Source: Halopiger aswanensis (GTDB lineage Archaea; Halobacteriota; Halobacteria; Halobacteriales; Natrialbaceae). Taken from it: a stretch of 36,081 nt of DNA. Under the pieces are notes generated by a model. That model saw nothing but the letters and a program-made list of their open reading frames with translations. It did no database searches and had not been told where the DNA came from. The stretch is taken from NCBI RefSeq assembly GCF_003610195.1, contig NZ_RAPO01000011.1, forward strand, positions 1 to 36,081, given 5' to 3'. Shown here in pieces: positions 23,215-31,353 of this stretch; positions within the stretch are counted from its first letter, which is position 1, and every line of letters starts with the position of its first letter. Position numbers and translations under genes: made by a program.

Positions 23215-24327
23215 ATGACAGAAGTGACTCCGGACGAACTCAGTGGACGATTGCAGGCCGACGGGGACGACGTTCTCGTCCTCGACATTCGGCACCAAGC
23301 GGACTACGACGAATGGCATATCCCGAACAGCGTCAACGTAGACGTCTACGACGAACTACAGGACGATCCGGAGACGGCAAGGGATGCCCTCGAAGACCTG
23401 CCGGAAGAGAAAGAGATCGTCACCGTCTGCGCCGCGGGAGTCGTCTCACAGACGGCGACGGACGTCCTGCGAGAGATGGGGTACGATGCCGCGACGCTCA
23501 CCGATGGGATGAACGGGTGGAGCCGCGTCCACCGGAGCGCGCCCGTTGAAACCGATCTCGACGGGACGCTCGTTCAGGTCGCCCGTCCCGGGAAGGGCTG
23601 TCTCTCGCACGTCCTGATTTCGGACGGCGAAGCCGCCGTGCTCGATCCCTCCCACTACCTCGACGAGTACGATGCAATCCTCGAGGAGCACGACGCCGAC
23701 CTCGTCGGCGTCTTCGACACGCACGCGCACGCCGACCACGTCTCCGGAGGTGCGGAGCTTGCCGAGCGTCACGACGTTCCCTACTACCTCCATCCGAAAG
23801 ACGCGCTCGCGATCGACGCGACCCCGGTCGAAGACGAAGCGACGATCGAAGTCGGGACCGTTGACGTCGACGTGATCCACACGCCGGGACACAGCGAGGG
23901 CAGCGTCTCGTTCGATCTCGAGGGCGAGGCCCTGCTCACGGGCGATACGCTGTTCCACGAGAGCGTCGGCCGCGTCGAACTCGGTGTCGAAGCCGGGATC
24001 GAAGAGTCCGACGTCGAAGGGAATGCGGCGACGCTCTACGAGAGCCTCCAGCGCTTGCTGGATCGACCGGCTGACGCCGTCGTCCTGCCGGCACACGACC
24101 CCGAAGCACCCGAACCACCGGTAACTGCGACACTCGGTGACGTCAAAGCGCAAAACGCGGATCTCAACCGTGACCGTGAAGAGTTCGTCGAGACACTCGC
24201 CTCGGACATCCCGGACCATCCGCCGAACTTCGAGCGCGTCAAGCGCACGAACGTCGGGCAGGAGGACGTCCCCGACGACGAACTATCCGAGCTCGAACTG
24301 GGCCCTAACCGCTGTGCAGCCGAGTAA
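23215..24327 (+). CDS. Rhodanese / metallo-beta-lactamase fusion, persulfide-dioxygenase-like
   Basis: A 370-residue two-domain protein. Residues 1-110 form a rhodanese domain (VLVLDIRHQADYDEWHIPNS, active loop VCAAGVVS with Cys72). Residues 115-300 form an MBL fold with HAHADH (170-175), His226 in TPGHSEGS, Asp244 in LLTGDTLF and His294 in PAHDP. ETHE1-like MBL proteins oxidise glutathione- or other persulfides to sulfite at a mononuclear iron; the rhodanese can relay the sulfane sulfur. The usual order in bacterial fusions is MBL then rhodanese, so the order here is reversed. The tail (about 310-370) is acidic and ends NRCAAE. It is 3 nt from the MFS gene, hence co-transcribed. Confidence 0.9.
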   Translation: MTEVTPDELSGRLQADGDDVLVLDIRHQADYDEWHIPNSVNVDVYDELQDDPETARDALEDLPEEKEIVTVCAAGVVSQTATDVLREMGYDAATLTDGMNGWSRVHRSAPVETDLDGTLVQVARPGKGCLSHVLISDGEAAVLDPSHYLDEYDAILEEHDADLVGVFDTHAHADHVSGGAELAERHDVPYYLHPKDALAIDATPVEDEATIEVGTVDVDVIHTPGHSEGSVSFDLEGEALLTGDTLFHESVGRVELGVEAGIEESDVEGNAATLYESLQRLLDRPADAVVLPAHDPEAPEPPVTATLGDVKAQNADLNRDREEFVETLASDIPDHPPNFERVKRTNVGQEDVPDDELSELELGPNRCAAE

Positions 24328-24330
24328 TCG

Positions 24331-25620
24331 ATGAGTGGACAAACCGACCTGACGCAGGGCATTCGCGAGCACCTCGGACAGTTCTCGCTGCACGTTCTGC
24401 TGGTGTTCGCGACGGGGCTGACGATCGGCTCTGAGCGCACGGTCGTCCCCGTGTTGGGCGAGGAGGTGCTCGGCGTCGAGTCGTTCTTCGTCATCGGCTC
24501 GTTCGTCGTCTCCTTCGGCTTCGTCAAGGCGCTGCTCAACCTCTACGCCGGCAAGTGGGGCGAGGAGTACGGCCGCAAGCCGGTGCTCGTGCTCGGCTGG
24601 CTCACCGCCCTGCCGATCCCGGTGATCCTCATCTATGCGCCGAGCTGGAGCTGGATCACCGTCGGGAACATCCTGCTGGGGATCAACCAGGCGCTGACCT
24701 GGAGCATGGCGATCAACGCCAAGATCGACCTCGCGAGTCCCGACCAGCGCGGGCTCGCCGTCGGCATCGACGAGGCCTTCGGCTATACCGGCGTCGCCGC
24801 AGGCGCGTGGATCACCGGCGTCATCGCCGGCCAGACCAGTCTCCGGCCCGAGCCGTTCTACTTCCTCGCGGCCGTCGTGGTGCTGGCGTTCCTCATCTCG
24901 ATCTTCCTGATCAAAGAGACAGTTCACCTCGCGCAACTGGAGGGCGACGACGACCACCACGATGCGAACCTGCCGTTCAACGAGGTCCTGAAGCGCGCGA
25001 CCTATGGCGACAAGACGCTGTTCGCGGCGGCGCAGGCCGGCCACATCGAGAACTTCGTGGACACGCTGTTCTGGATCGCCGTCCCGCTGTATCTCACGAG
25101 TCAGGGCCTCGCGATAGAGGCCGTCGGCGTCGTCGTCGGCGTTCACAGCGCGATGTACTTCCTCCAGATCGGGACCGGCGGTCTCGCCGACCGCATCGGT
25201 CGCCGCCCGCCCGTCGTCGTGGGGATGTTCATCGCCGGTGCTGGCGTCCTCGGGATGGTGTTCGTCGATAGCTACCTTCCGTGGGCCGTTCTATCCGGGA
25301 TCTCTGGCCTGGGGATGGCGCTGCTCTACCCGAACCTGATGACGGTCCCGAGCGACGCGGCCCATCCGACCTGGCGGTCGGCGGGCATGGGCGTCTACCG
25401 GATGTGGCGTGACTCGGGCTACGGCATCGGCGCGATCCTGATCGGCCTCACGATGCAGTTCGTGAACACCGAAGCTGCGTTCTACATGACTGCGATCCTG
25501 ATGTTCGTCTCGGGGGCAGTCGTGTTCCTATGGATGGAAGAGACCCATCCCGACTTTGGTACTCACGAACCTCCGGCGCCTGCGACGGAACCACCTAGAC
25601 AACCGACATCTGAAGACTGA
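24331..25620 (+). CDS. Major facilitator superfamily transporter
   Basis: A 429-residue membrane protein with 12 predicted transmembrane helices. The MFS signature between helices 2 and 3 is AGKWGEEYGRKPVLVLGW, and the matching half-repeat GGLADRIGRRPPVVVGM lies between helices 8 and 9. A charged His/Asp loop (EGDDDHHDANLPFNE) separates the halves. It begins 3 nt after the rhodanese-MBL stop, so it is translated from the same mRNA. Export of the sulfite or thiosulfate produced, or import of a sulfur compound, fits the context, but the substrate is not readable from sequence. A T-rich run (GCTTTTTCTG) after the stop may end transcription. Confidence 0.88.
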   Translation: MSGQTDLTQGIREHLGQFSLHVLLVFATGLTIGSERTVVPVLGEEVLGVESFFVIGSFVVSFGFVKALLNLYAGKWGEEYGRKPVLVLGWLTALPIPVILIYAPSWSWITVGNILLGINQALTWSMAINAKIDLASPDQRGLAVGIDEAFGYTGVAAGAWITGVIAGQTSLRPEPFYFLAAVVVLAFLISIFLIKETVHLAQLEGDDDHHDANLPFNEVLKRATYGDKTLFAAAQAGHIENFVDTLFWIAVPLYLTSQGLAIEAVGVVVGVHSAMYFLQIGTGGLADRIGRRPPVVVGMFIAGAGVLGMVFVDSYLPWAVLSGISGLGMALLYPNLMTVPSDAAHPTWRSAGMGVYRMWRDSGYGIGAILIGLTMQFVNTEAAFYMTAILMFVSGAVVFLWMEETHPDFGTHEPPAPATEPPRQPTSED

Positions 25621-26022
25621 GGATTGCTTTTTCTGACCGTATCGGACCTCCTTTCTTCTAACTAGTCGCGTATCTTCGAACGATGCTCGGAAACGAAGAC
25701 CCGCTGGTGGTCGCTGCTTCCTAACCGGCTGCGGACGCTTGACCTACTCTCTCAGAAGACAATCCTGAATTAGCCTATTTTGAAATTGGTTACAACCTGC
25801 TGTCCGCCGTGTTCGTTGGCCTGAAGTCGACCAACGATTATCCCCTACGGAGTATTTTAGGCATTTAAATTCTCGGAAAGCAGGAGTGGAAAGGGATGGG
25901 GAACGAGGTGGGTGGGGGAGCTCACCGCACCACTAGCAACTATATTTTGTTTCCTATAGTGGTTTCGGATGGTAATACCATTTCAACTTATATTCTGCCA
26001 TCAGCGTGAACTAATAGAAACT
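25621..26022. other. Intergenic region after the sulfur cluster
   Basis: No gene is supported. It has a T-rich possible terminator at about 25625-25634 and two TATA-like elements (ACTATATTTT near 25940, CTTATATT near 25988). These give alternative promoters for the following regulator. Confidence 0.4.
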
Positions 26023-26370
26023 ATGAGCGAGATGCCGTCCGAACCAGTCAAGAACCAGCATAATACAGTTGATATCACCTTGGAGGCCCTCTCTCACGAA
26101 TATCGCTTTCAGCTTTTACGGTGCCTCCGTGAAGAAAGCCCGATAGAAGCCGTTATCCCTCACGTCATTGACGGCATGGAGGGCGATCCGGAGATAGAAG
26201 CGGTGGAAATTGAGATGTATCATCATCACCTACCGAAACTCGAAAGAGAGGGATTCATCAAGTGGGAGCGAGAGCACGATCAAGTGAGGAAAGGGCCGGA
26301 ATTTGATAGAATCGAGAAGTTATTCGACCGGTTAACCGAAGACAAAAACGACGAACCCGTATTTAGATAG
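26023..26370 (+). CDS. DUF7344-type winged-helix regulator
   Basis: A 115-residue haloarchaeal winged-helix protein: LEALSHEYRFQLLRCLREES opens the domain, then EIEMYHHHLPKLEREGFIKWER is the recognition helix and wing. This ArsR-like group is common as small single-domain regulators. The ATG at 26023 is preferred because a CTTATATT box sits about 30 nt upstream and the protein then begins MSEMPSE. The ATG at 25969 also has a TATA box but would add residues (VIPFQLIFCHQREL) unlike the family. Target unknown; the gene is alone. Confidence 0.75.
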   Translation: MSEMPSEPVKNQHNTVDITLEALSHEYRFQLLRCLREESPIEAVIPHVIDGMEGDPEIEAVEIEMYHHHLPKLEREGFIKWEREHDQVRKGPEFDRIEKLFDRLTEDKNDEPVFR

Positions 26371-26472
26371 TTCAGCGTCTACAGTAGCATCAGAAAATAC
26401 GCGCGTACTCACGGATAGATTGTTGCCCATCTCCCTAGGAGTGATAGTCTCTATTGACAACTATAGGGACGG

Positions 26473-26724
26473 ATGACTCGAGCAACGGTTTCAACGCAAA
26501 TGGAGGACGTTGAGGAGGGAAGTCTCGTTAGGTGGAATGGCCGTACAAATCCGCAGGTAGTGACTGAAGTAACTGAGACTTGGTTTGATGTGAACAGCCA
26601 TAGCGGGAGTTACTACCGATTCTATCCTCACGATCGGTACCTTATCAACCAGCAGAGTGATACTGAGTATGATGTTGATGAGTTCGAGATCGTCGGAGAA
26701 GTCTACGACACAAGTGTTTGGTAA
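26473..26724 (+). CDS. Small protein of unknown function
   Basis: An 83-residue acidic protein with beta-rich character: EEGSLVRWNGRTNPQVVTEV, ETWFDVNSHSGSYYRFYPHD and DVDEFEIVGEVYD, like a small SH3-type barrel. The family is not recognised. It starts at ATG with no good ribosome-binding site, probably leaderless. The downstream end is close to a relic IS terminus (26749-26768). Confidence 0.6.
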   Translation: MTRATVSTQMEDVEEGSLVRWNGRTNPQVVTEVTETWFDVNSHSGSYYRFYPHDRYLINQQSDTEYDVDEFEIVGEVYDTSVW

Positions 26725-26748
26725 ATGTACTTAGTGGATCGATGGACT

Positions 26749-26768
26749 GGCACAGTCTAGTTTAGCAA
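26749..26768 (+). mobile_element. Solitary IS6/ISH15-type terminus
   Basis: GGCACAGTCTAGTTTAGCAA differs at only one of the first 19 positions from the intact element end at 35751 (GGCACTGTCTAGTTTAGCA). No transposase follows; it abuts the stop codon of the CARDB-repeat gene. It looks like a relic left by deletion or excision. Confidence 0.5.
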
Positions 26769-28442
26769 TCAATCAACAACGGTGACGGTTCGCGTGGCCG
26801 AATCGGCGCCCGTATCCACCACCACGGGGAACTCCTCCCGACCGCCCGATGGCTGCCCCGTCTGAAACGTCAACGTGAACGTCGCGGATTCACCGGGTTC
26901 GAGCGTTCGCATCGTGCTATCTTCCACCTGTGGGCTATGCCCAACGATAAGCTGGATATCCGTCCGTCCCGTTTCATCGCCGATATTTTGAATCGTCGTC
27001 TCAACAAGGAGGTTTTCTCCGCCGCCGACCGGAGAATTAGTGGTCATTTCCTGAACGGCGAACGTTGCGGGGGTTGGACCGTCTTCAGATCCATCCTCGT
27101 TTCCACTAACAACGGCGACAGTCCGCGTGGCTGAATCGGCACCTGTATCCACCATCACGGGGAATTCTTCTCGGCCGCCCGATGGCTGCCCCGCCTGAAA
27201 GACCAGTGTGAACGTCGCAGATTCGCCGGGCTCGAGCGTTCGCATCGTACTATCTTCCACCTGCGGGCTGTGTCCGACGATAAGCTGAATATCTGTCCGT
27301 CCCGTTTCATCGCCGATGTTTTGAATCGTCGTCTCAACAAGGAGGTTTTCGCCGCCGCCGACCGGGGAATTAGTAGTCATTTCCTGCACGACGAACGTTG
27401 CGGGGGTTGGACCATCCTCGTTTCCGTCCGAGCTATCATCTTCGGTGACGACAATCGTGAAGTCGTGTGTATCATTCCTCGTCGCAACTCTGCCGGGGAA
27501 CACTTCCCGACCACCCGAGGGCTGGCCCGCTTCAAACTCAAGGGTGACCTCGGTTTCTTCGCCGGGGTCGGCGCCGACGCTCTGTGTCGAGACACGTTTT
27601 GGATCATGACCGATGATGAGATCGACCAGCGTCCCACCGCTTTCCCTACCCGTATTTCGGATTGTAGCGTCCACTTCGAGCGTTTCACCCCCGCCAATTG
27701 GTGAATTCGTTTCTACGCCCGTAATAGTAAATTGGGAGTCCGGGTCAGGGCGGGCAAACGCCCATCGGTTTGAACTGGTGATTAGCCCATTCTCACTAAT
27801 CACCCACGCCGTAACACCTTCTTGAACGATGTCTTCCGACGACGGAGTGATCCGCGCAGTGTCCTCCCGCCCGGAGACGGACGTAATATCTAGTATGATG
27901 TCGGCTGCCAGTGCCCACCACACGACGCGATCCAAGTTACCATCAGGGTCGGTCACATCCATTTCACATTCTAGCGTAGTATTGGGTTCAAGGATCCGGC
28001 GTTCAGCTGTCGAGGGTCGCGTGTCGCGAATCTGTGGTGGTGCAAGCCCGGCTGAATCGGTATTGATCGTCCAGGCGACGGTATTCCCGCCCGCCCCATC
28101 CCAGTCGAGAACGGCGGTTACGCGGCAGTCCTTCTCAACAGTGTACTGCCAGAACTCATTGCCGGTGTACTGGTGGTACGTACTGAACCATGGGCCCAAC
28201 GAGAGTCCTTTAGAATCCCCGTTGATGTGCCATTCAGGACTTTGTTCGGAACCGGCGTCGTGGTCAATCTCGAACATCACTCCCGAGCCGGGTTGTACGG
28301 TGAGCTCATAGGATGGCGGGCGAACACGCCGAAACGGCGTTTCCTGCACACCGGTCACGTGCCCTACAGCACCGCTCCCGAGCAGCCCGCTTGCGGTGAT
28401 CCCCCCAAGAAATCGTCGTCGATCGATCCGTGACCGGTCCAT
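26769..28442 (-). CDS. Tat-exported protein with three CARDB-like repeats
   Basis: A 557-residue secreted protein. The N-terminus MDRSRIDRRRFLGGITASGLLG is a Tat signal. Residues 40-235 form a beta-rich N-terminal module that includes EFWQYTVEKDCRVTAVLDW and WWALAADIILDI. Three CARDB/NEW3-like immunoglobulin-type repeats follow at about 236-332, 341-446 and 451-557, each with a TNSPVGGGE..LVETTIQN start and a GQPSGGREEFP end. Repeats 2 and 3 are nearly identical in protein but differ at many silent sites; the DNA period is 330 bp. Acidic linkers (NEDGSEDGPTP) join them. It is probably a cell-surface or extracellular adhesion or binding protein. The last residues sit next to an IS relic. Confidence 0.85.
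   Translation of the reverse strand: MDRSRIDRRRFLGGITASGLLGSGAVGHVTGVQETPFRRVRPPSYELTVQPGSGVMFEIDHDAGSEQSPEWHINGDSKGLSLGPWFSTYHQYTGNEFWQYTVEKDCRVTAVLDWDGAGGNTVAWTINTDSAGLAPPQIRDTRPSTAERRILEPNTTLECEMDVTDPDGNLDRVVWWALAADIILDITSVSGREDTARITPSSEDIVQEGVTAWVISENGLITSSNRWAFARPDPDSQFTITGVETNSPIGGGETLEVDATIRNTGRESGGTLVDLIIGHDPKRVSTQSVGADPGEETEVTLEFEAGQPSGGREVFPGRVATRNDTHDFTIVVTEDDSSDGNEDGPTPATFVVQEMTTNSPVGGGENLLVETTIQNIGDETGRTDIQLIVGHSPQVEDSTMRTLEPGESATFTLVFQAGQPSGGREEFPVMVDTGADSATRTVAVVSGNEDGSEDGPTPATFAVQEMTTNSPVGGGENLLVETTIQNIGDETGRTDIQLIVGHSPQVEDSTMRTLEPGESATFTLTFQTGQPSGGREEFPVVVDTGADSATRTVTVVD
26775..27435 (-). repeat. Two tandem 330-bp coding repeats
   Basis: The unit at 26781-27110 matches that at 27111-27440 over its length with scattered, mostly silent differences. 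It encodes repeats 3 and 2 of the CARDB-like protein. Confidence 0.75.
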
Positions 28443-28818
28443 ACGAAGAAAACCGAAAGCCTGCGCCGTAAACTCCGGCTATTATTCCACCACTCAACCG
28501 CATATTATGCAATATAGCCTGGTGTATATACACCACTAAGGAGGGATGCGATGACCGCGTGATGTGGGACTTCCGCTCCAAATACGCATACGGGTATCAA
28601 CCAAATCGACATAACCGACGATCGAGAGCTGCTGATCGAAGTTTGGCTCCGTCACTTCCGCTGTTACAGGACAAGATTCGACTGACTAGGCTTGGAATCG
28701 ACCCGTCATCTCACAACTAACAGCGGAAGCAGTGGGGTCGATTCTACAGAGTATTAATCGGTAGACGCTAACCGCTCTCAGCAAATTACTGAGTCCAACC
28801 TGCATCAAGTCCGCTGGG
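28443..28818. other. Intergenic region with dyad elements
   Basis: No gene is supported. It holds the palindrome at 28520-28535 and a 12-bp inverted repeat with arms CTTCCGCTGTTA (28655-28666) and TAACAGCGGAAG (28718-28729). Confidence 0.4.
28520..28535. promoter_or_regulatory. 16-bp perfect palindrome
   Basis: TGGTGTATATACACCA with a TATATA centre. It lies 78 nt upstream of the Tat/CARDB gene and may be a TATA box embedded in an operator. Confidence 0.5.
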
Positions 28819-29130
28819 TTAGCTACTGTTGGACCGACCGGGGACGCCGTAATCCACGTGAACCGTCGGAGTGCTTGGTGACTCCGGTGCGGGTACGCCG
28901 TTCCAATCGACAACGTGGATGTTTGCCAGTTCACCGGAGAACCGAAACCGCATCACGCCAGTATCAACTGCACCCTCTGCGGAGTGGTCTGTGACAACAG
29001 TTGCCTCTTCGAGCGGATCAGCGCCAACTAGTTCGAGCTCGCCGTCAACGGTGATTTCGTAGTTTGATGGTACGCCTCTGCCAACGATCGTTACGAGATT
29101 TGGCAGAGTTGACTCATTTTCTTCGGACAT
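28819..29130 (-). CDS. Small haloarchaeal protein of unknown function
   Basis: A 103-residue acidic protein, all beta in appearance: NLVTIVGRGVPSNYEITVDG, ELELVGADPLEEATVVTDHS, MRFRFSGELANIHVVDWNG and a Pro/Ser tail ending VHVDYGVPGRSNSS. It resembles small haloarchaeal proteins that I recall with the same VGRG.PSNYE.TVDG pattern, whose role is unknown. The ATG at 29130 has a TATA box (CTTATACT read on the minus strand, about 29150-29158) roughly 25 nt upstream, which supports a leaderless start. Confidence 0.72.
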   Translation of the reverse strand: MSEENESTLPNLVTIVGRGVPSNYEITVDGELELVGADPLEEATVVTDHSAEGAVDTGVMRFRFSGELANIHVVDWNGVPAPESPSTPTVHVDYGVPGRSNSS

Positions 29131-29222
29131 ACGTTGATGAGGCAATCCTGCCAGTATAAGCCTTCTTGTCTGCGAAAAAGTAGGTATTGGTGAAGGTGTG
29201 ATCAGGCCGAATACGATTCCTT

Positions 29223-29498
29223 TCAGAAATCAACGTATTGGCCCTCCCACTCTCGTCGCTCGTGGATCATTTCTGTCCCTGCCTCAGTGATAGCATAGTA
29301 GTTCGTCCGGCGATCGAGTTGGCCTTTCTCGACTAATTCTTTGTTGACGAGGGTATCGAGGTTTGGATATAGGCGACCGTGATTGATCTCGGAACTGTAG
29401 TACTTCTCTACTTCTTCCTTGACGGTTTGCCCGGACGGTTGGTCAGCGCCTGCGATCACATACAGGAGGTCGCGTTGGAAACCGGTGAGGTCGTGCAT
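29223..29498 (-). CDS. Short PadR-family transcriptional regulator (copy 3)
   Basis: A 91-residue PadR winged-helix protein on the minus strand. LTGFQRDLLYVIAGADQPSG, YYSSEINHGRLYPNLDTLVN and RTNYYAITEAG match copy 2 closely. The ATG at 29498 gives the same N-terminus as the other copies; upstream ATGs would add 5 to 23 residues that include IKYIIVEFSGE. Unlike the other three modules, no TTAACCAACA inverted repeat was found near it. It lies between the unknown small gene and the VapBC pair. Confidence 0.85.
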   Translation of the reverse strand: MHDLTGFQRDLLYVIAGADQPSGQTVKEEVEKYYSSEINHGRLYPNLDTLVNKELVEKGQLDRRTNYYAITEAGTEMIHERREWEGQYVDF

Positions 29499-29994
29499 CT
29501 CACCTGAGAATTCAACGATGATGTATTTGATTTCTTTTCCGACTCGTGACATATGTTTGGATATCATGAAAGTATCGGTCTAATGAATGACCGGAGTTAG
29601 CGGAGTAGCCGATCAGAACGTTTTAGATACTCAGATCAAAACTCGAGAGCGTGGTCGCTAGGAGACGGCCACACTGGGGTTGTTCGGGCTACGTCAGGGC
29701 ACACGAACACCGGCGCCCTGTCGCTTTCTAGTATGTTGGCGACCCCGTAGCAGTAATCCGACGTCGTCCCCAGCAGCGCTTTGACTATGGCTGCATTGAA
29801 CTGAGCATCTCGACGGCCCGTTCCCACTTTCTACCACGTGTAGTCCTGACAGGTCAGCTACCCACCGGACGCGTGACCTGGAAACCCGTCATGTTCCTGG
29901 GAGATCGTCAGACAGAAGACCATCGACATAAGTTGGAAAGCTCACACTGTACACACGACAATGGCTAAGTAGGCTGGCTCACAATGTACACATA
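29499..29994. other. Intergenic region before vapBC
   Basis: A 63-codon minus-strand frame from a GTG (29636-29827) has some protein character (AIVKALLGTTSDYCYGVANI) but no family or good start, so it is at most a gene remnant. The right end holds two direct repeats. Confidence 0.3.
29940..29992 (+). promoter_or_regulatory. Direct repeats upstream of vapB
   Basis: GCTCACACTGTACACA (29940-29955) and GCTCACAATGTACACA (29977-29992) differ at one of 16 positions. The repeat starts are 37 bp apart and the second ends 2 nt before the ATG. Each contains the dyad TGTACA. They are probable binding sites for the VapB ribbon-helix-helix protein or the VapBC complex. Confidence 0.6.
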
Positions 29995-30297
29995 ATGAGT
30001 AGCGATAAAAAGCGCGTCCAGTTTCGAGCTCCTCACCGACTCATCGATCGAACCGATGCGCTCGCAGATGTCCTCGGAGAGGATCGAACGGATATCCTCG
30101 TGACCGCACTTCGGGAGTACCTTCAGGAGGCTGCTCACGACGATGCCATCACGCAGGAGATTGCGGCCGCCTACTACGACGACGAGATCACCTTCGACCA
30201 ACTCAAAGCACTCGTCGGAGCCGAAGAGGCGGCTAACCTTCGGGTGTTGAAACAGCAGTTAGACGAAGACTTCATCGACGAGGTTGCCGACGCATAG
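29995..30297 (+). CDS. VapB-like ribbon-helix-helix antitoxin
   Basis: A 100-residue protein with an N-terminal ribbon-helix-helix: KKRVQFRAPHRLIDRTDALADV and then EDRTDILVTALREYLQEAA. The acidic C-terminal half (DDEITFDQLKALVGAEEA..., LDEDFIDEVADA) is the part expected to wrap and block the toxin. Its stop codon touches the ATG of the PIN-domain gene, so the pair is translationally coupled in the antitoxin-first order typical of type II systems. It likely represses its own promoter with the direct repeats just upstream as sites. Confidence 0.8.
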   Translation: MSSDKKRVQFRAPHRLIDRTDALADVLGEDRTDILVTALREYLQEAAHDDAITQEIAAAYYDDEITFDQLKALVGAEEAANLRVLKQQLDEDFIDEVADA

Positions 30298-30810
30298 ATG
30301 TCGCAGCTAGTTGCAGACGCTTCCGCCCTCGTCAGTCTCGGGATCGTTGCTGATGACGATCCTGATCCACTCTCGATCTGTTTGGCCCAGTATGAGGTTG
30401 TCGTCCCAACGGTGGTCATCGAGGAACTTCGGGAGATCGCTTCGTACGATGACGCGCATGGTCGTGCCGCAGCTACCGTACTCGAGCGAACTGAAGCATT
30501 CGAGACACGGACGACCGACCTCGACGCTGAATTCCCGCTCGATGATGGCGAGAACGCTGCTGTCTCCCTCGCGAATGAACTCGATGCTGCACTGTTTCTC
30601 TGTGACGAGTTCAACCAACTCGGCTTGATTCACGCGTCACTCGCTGATACCCGACTTGTGACGACGCCGACGCTGCTCTCGGTCCTCGTTCGAACCGAAC
30701 AGCTGTCAGCTGCCGAGGCCCAGAAGCTTCTCGACGAGATCAGCGTCGCTCGCAGTTGGGACTCGAACAGCTACGTGCAACGGGCCCGCTCGTTGCTCGA
30801 GGAGTCCTAA
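30298..30810 (+). CDS. VapC-like PIN-domain toxin/nuclease
   Basis: A 170-residue PIN-domain protein. The acidic residues of the metal-dependent RNase site are visible: Asp7 in VADASALVS, an Asp/Glu pair in LDDGENAAVSLA, and Asp in LFLCDEFNQLG. PIN toxins usually cut tRNA or rRNA and are held inactive by the preceding antitoxin. Here the length is a little greater than the bacterial VapC norm, with a C-terminal extension (LLDEISVARSWDSNSYVQRA). A broken copy of this gene lies at 7299-7525, showing that the locus was once duplicated or moved. It is followed by PadR copy 4. Confidence 0.82.
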   Translation: MSQLVADASALVSLGIVADDDPDPLSICLAQYEVVVPTVVIEELREIASYDDAHGRAAATVLERTEAFETRTTDLDAEFPLDDGENAAVSLANELDAALFLCDEFNQLGLIHASLADTRLVTTPTLLSVLVRTEQLSAAEAQKLLDEISVARSWDSNSYVQRARSLLEES

Positions 30811-30990
30811 ACCGATACTGTCTCTCTTCAGTTCGCAGTCCGTTCCTCTTGTGCCCACTCACCTTCTTGCCCACTTCGAGTCAAGGGTTGGGGTGTCGCC
30901 GAGTGGGTTTTGAGGCCATATTTATTCTTCAGAATGAACGCCTATCATCTGTGTCCATTCCCGTCATTTCCCGCCGAATATAGATGGGGA

Positions 30991-30997
30991 TTAATAT
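30991..30997 (+). promoter_or_regulatory. TATA box of PadR copy 4
   Basis: TTAATAT lies 24-30 nt before the ATG at 31021, in the same context as the promoter of copy 1. Confidence 0.55.
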
Positions 30998-31020
30998 GCT
31001 ACGAATTTGATGATAGTCGT

Positions 31021-31305
31021 ATGTACGATCTTACAGCCTTCCAGCGAGATCTCTTGTACGTGATCGCCGGTCAGGACGAACCACATGGACTCGCGATCAA
31101 AGAGGAACTCGAGCAGTACTACGAGGGCGAAATCCATCACGGCCGGCTCTATCCAAACCTCGATACTGTCGTCGACAAAGGTCTCGTCGAGAAGGGAGAA
31201 CTCGATCAGCGAACAAACTACTACACCATCACCGCTCGTGGCCGGCGTGAACTCGATGCCCGTCGAGAATGGGAAGATCAGTATGTCGGTGAACAACTCT
31301 CATAG
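31021..31305 (+). CDS. Short PadR-family transcriptional regulator (copy 4)
   Basis: A 94-residue PadR protein nearly identical to copy 1: the same MYDLTAFQRDLLYVIAGQDE start, with changes mainly in EELEQYYEGEIHHGRLYPNL and at the C-terminus. The DNA match extends upstream through the promoter to about 30905 and downstream to the inverted repeat IR3, so the whole module was duplicated. The start is ATG 31021, leaderless. It lies between vapC and the ArsR/zinc-ribbon gene. Confidence 0.88.
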   Translation: MYDLTAFQRDLLYVIAGQDEPHGLAIKEELEQYYEGEIHHGRLYPNLDTVVDKGLVEKGELDQRTNYYTITARGRRELDARREWEDQYVGEQLS

Positions 31306-31353
31306 AGGCTAGTCATAGACCAGTTGTGAGAGAAGGAAGACAGTGCCATTCTC

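Noticed and set aside
23446-24219. 257-codon minus-strand frame opposite the rhodanese-MBL gene
   Set aside because: Antisense shadow of a gene with intact metal-binding motifs; no recognisable domain.
24283-25146. Long minus-strand open frame (287 codons) opposite the MFS gene
   Set aside because: It is the antisense of a clear membrane transporter in GC-rich DNA; the product is Arg/Asp/Glu-rich without family motifs.
26775-27435. Possible CRISPR or satellite repeat
   Set aside because: The 330-bp repeats are coding and in frame; there are no short repeats with unique spacers. No CRISPR array was seen anywhere in the window.
27270-27704. 144-codon plus-strand frame across the repeats
   Set aside because: Arises twice because the repeats are tandem; composition is not haloarchaeal protein-like.
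29636-29827. 63-codon minus-strand frame
   Set aside because: GTG start only and no recognisable family; some protein character but insufficient to call a gene.
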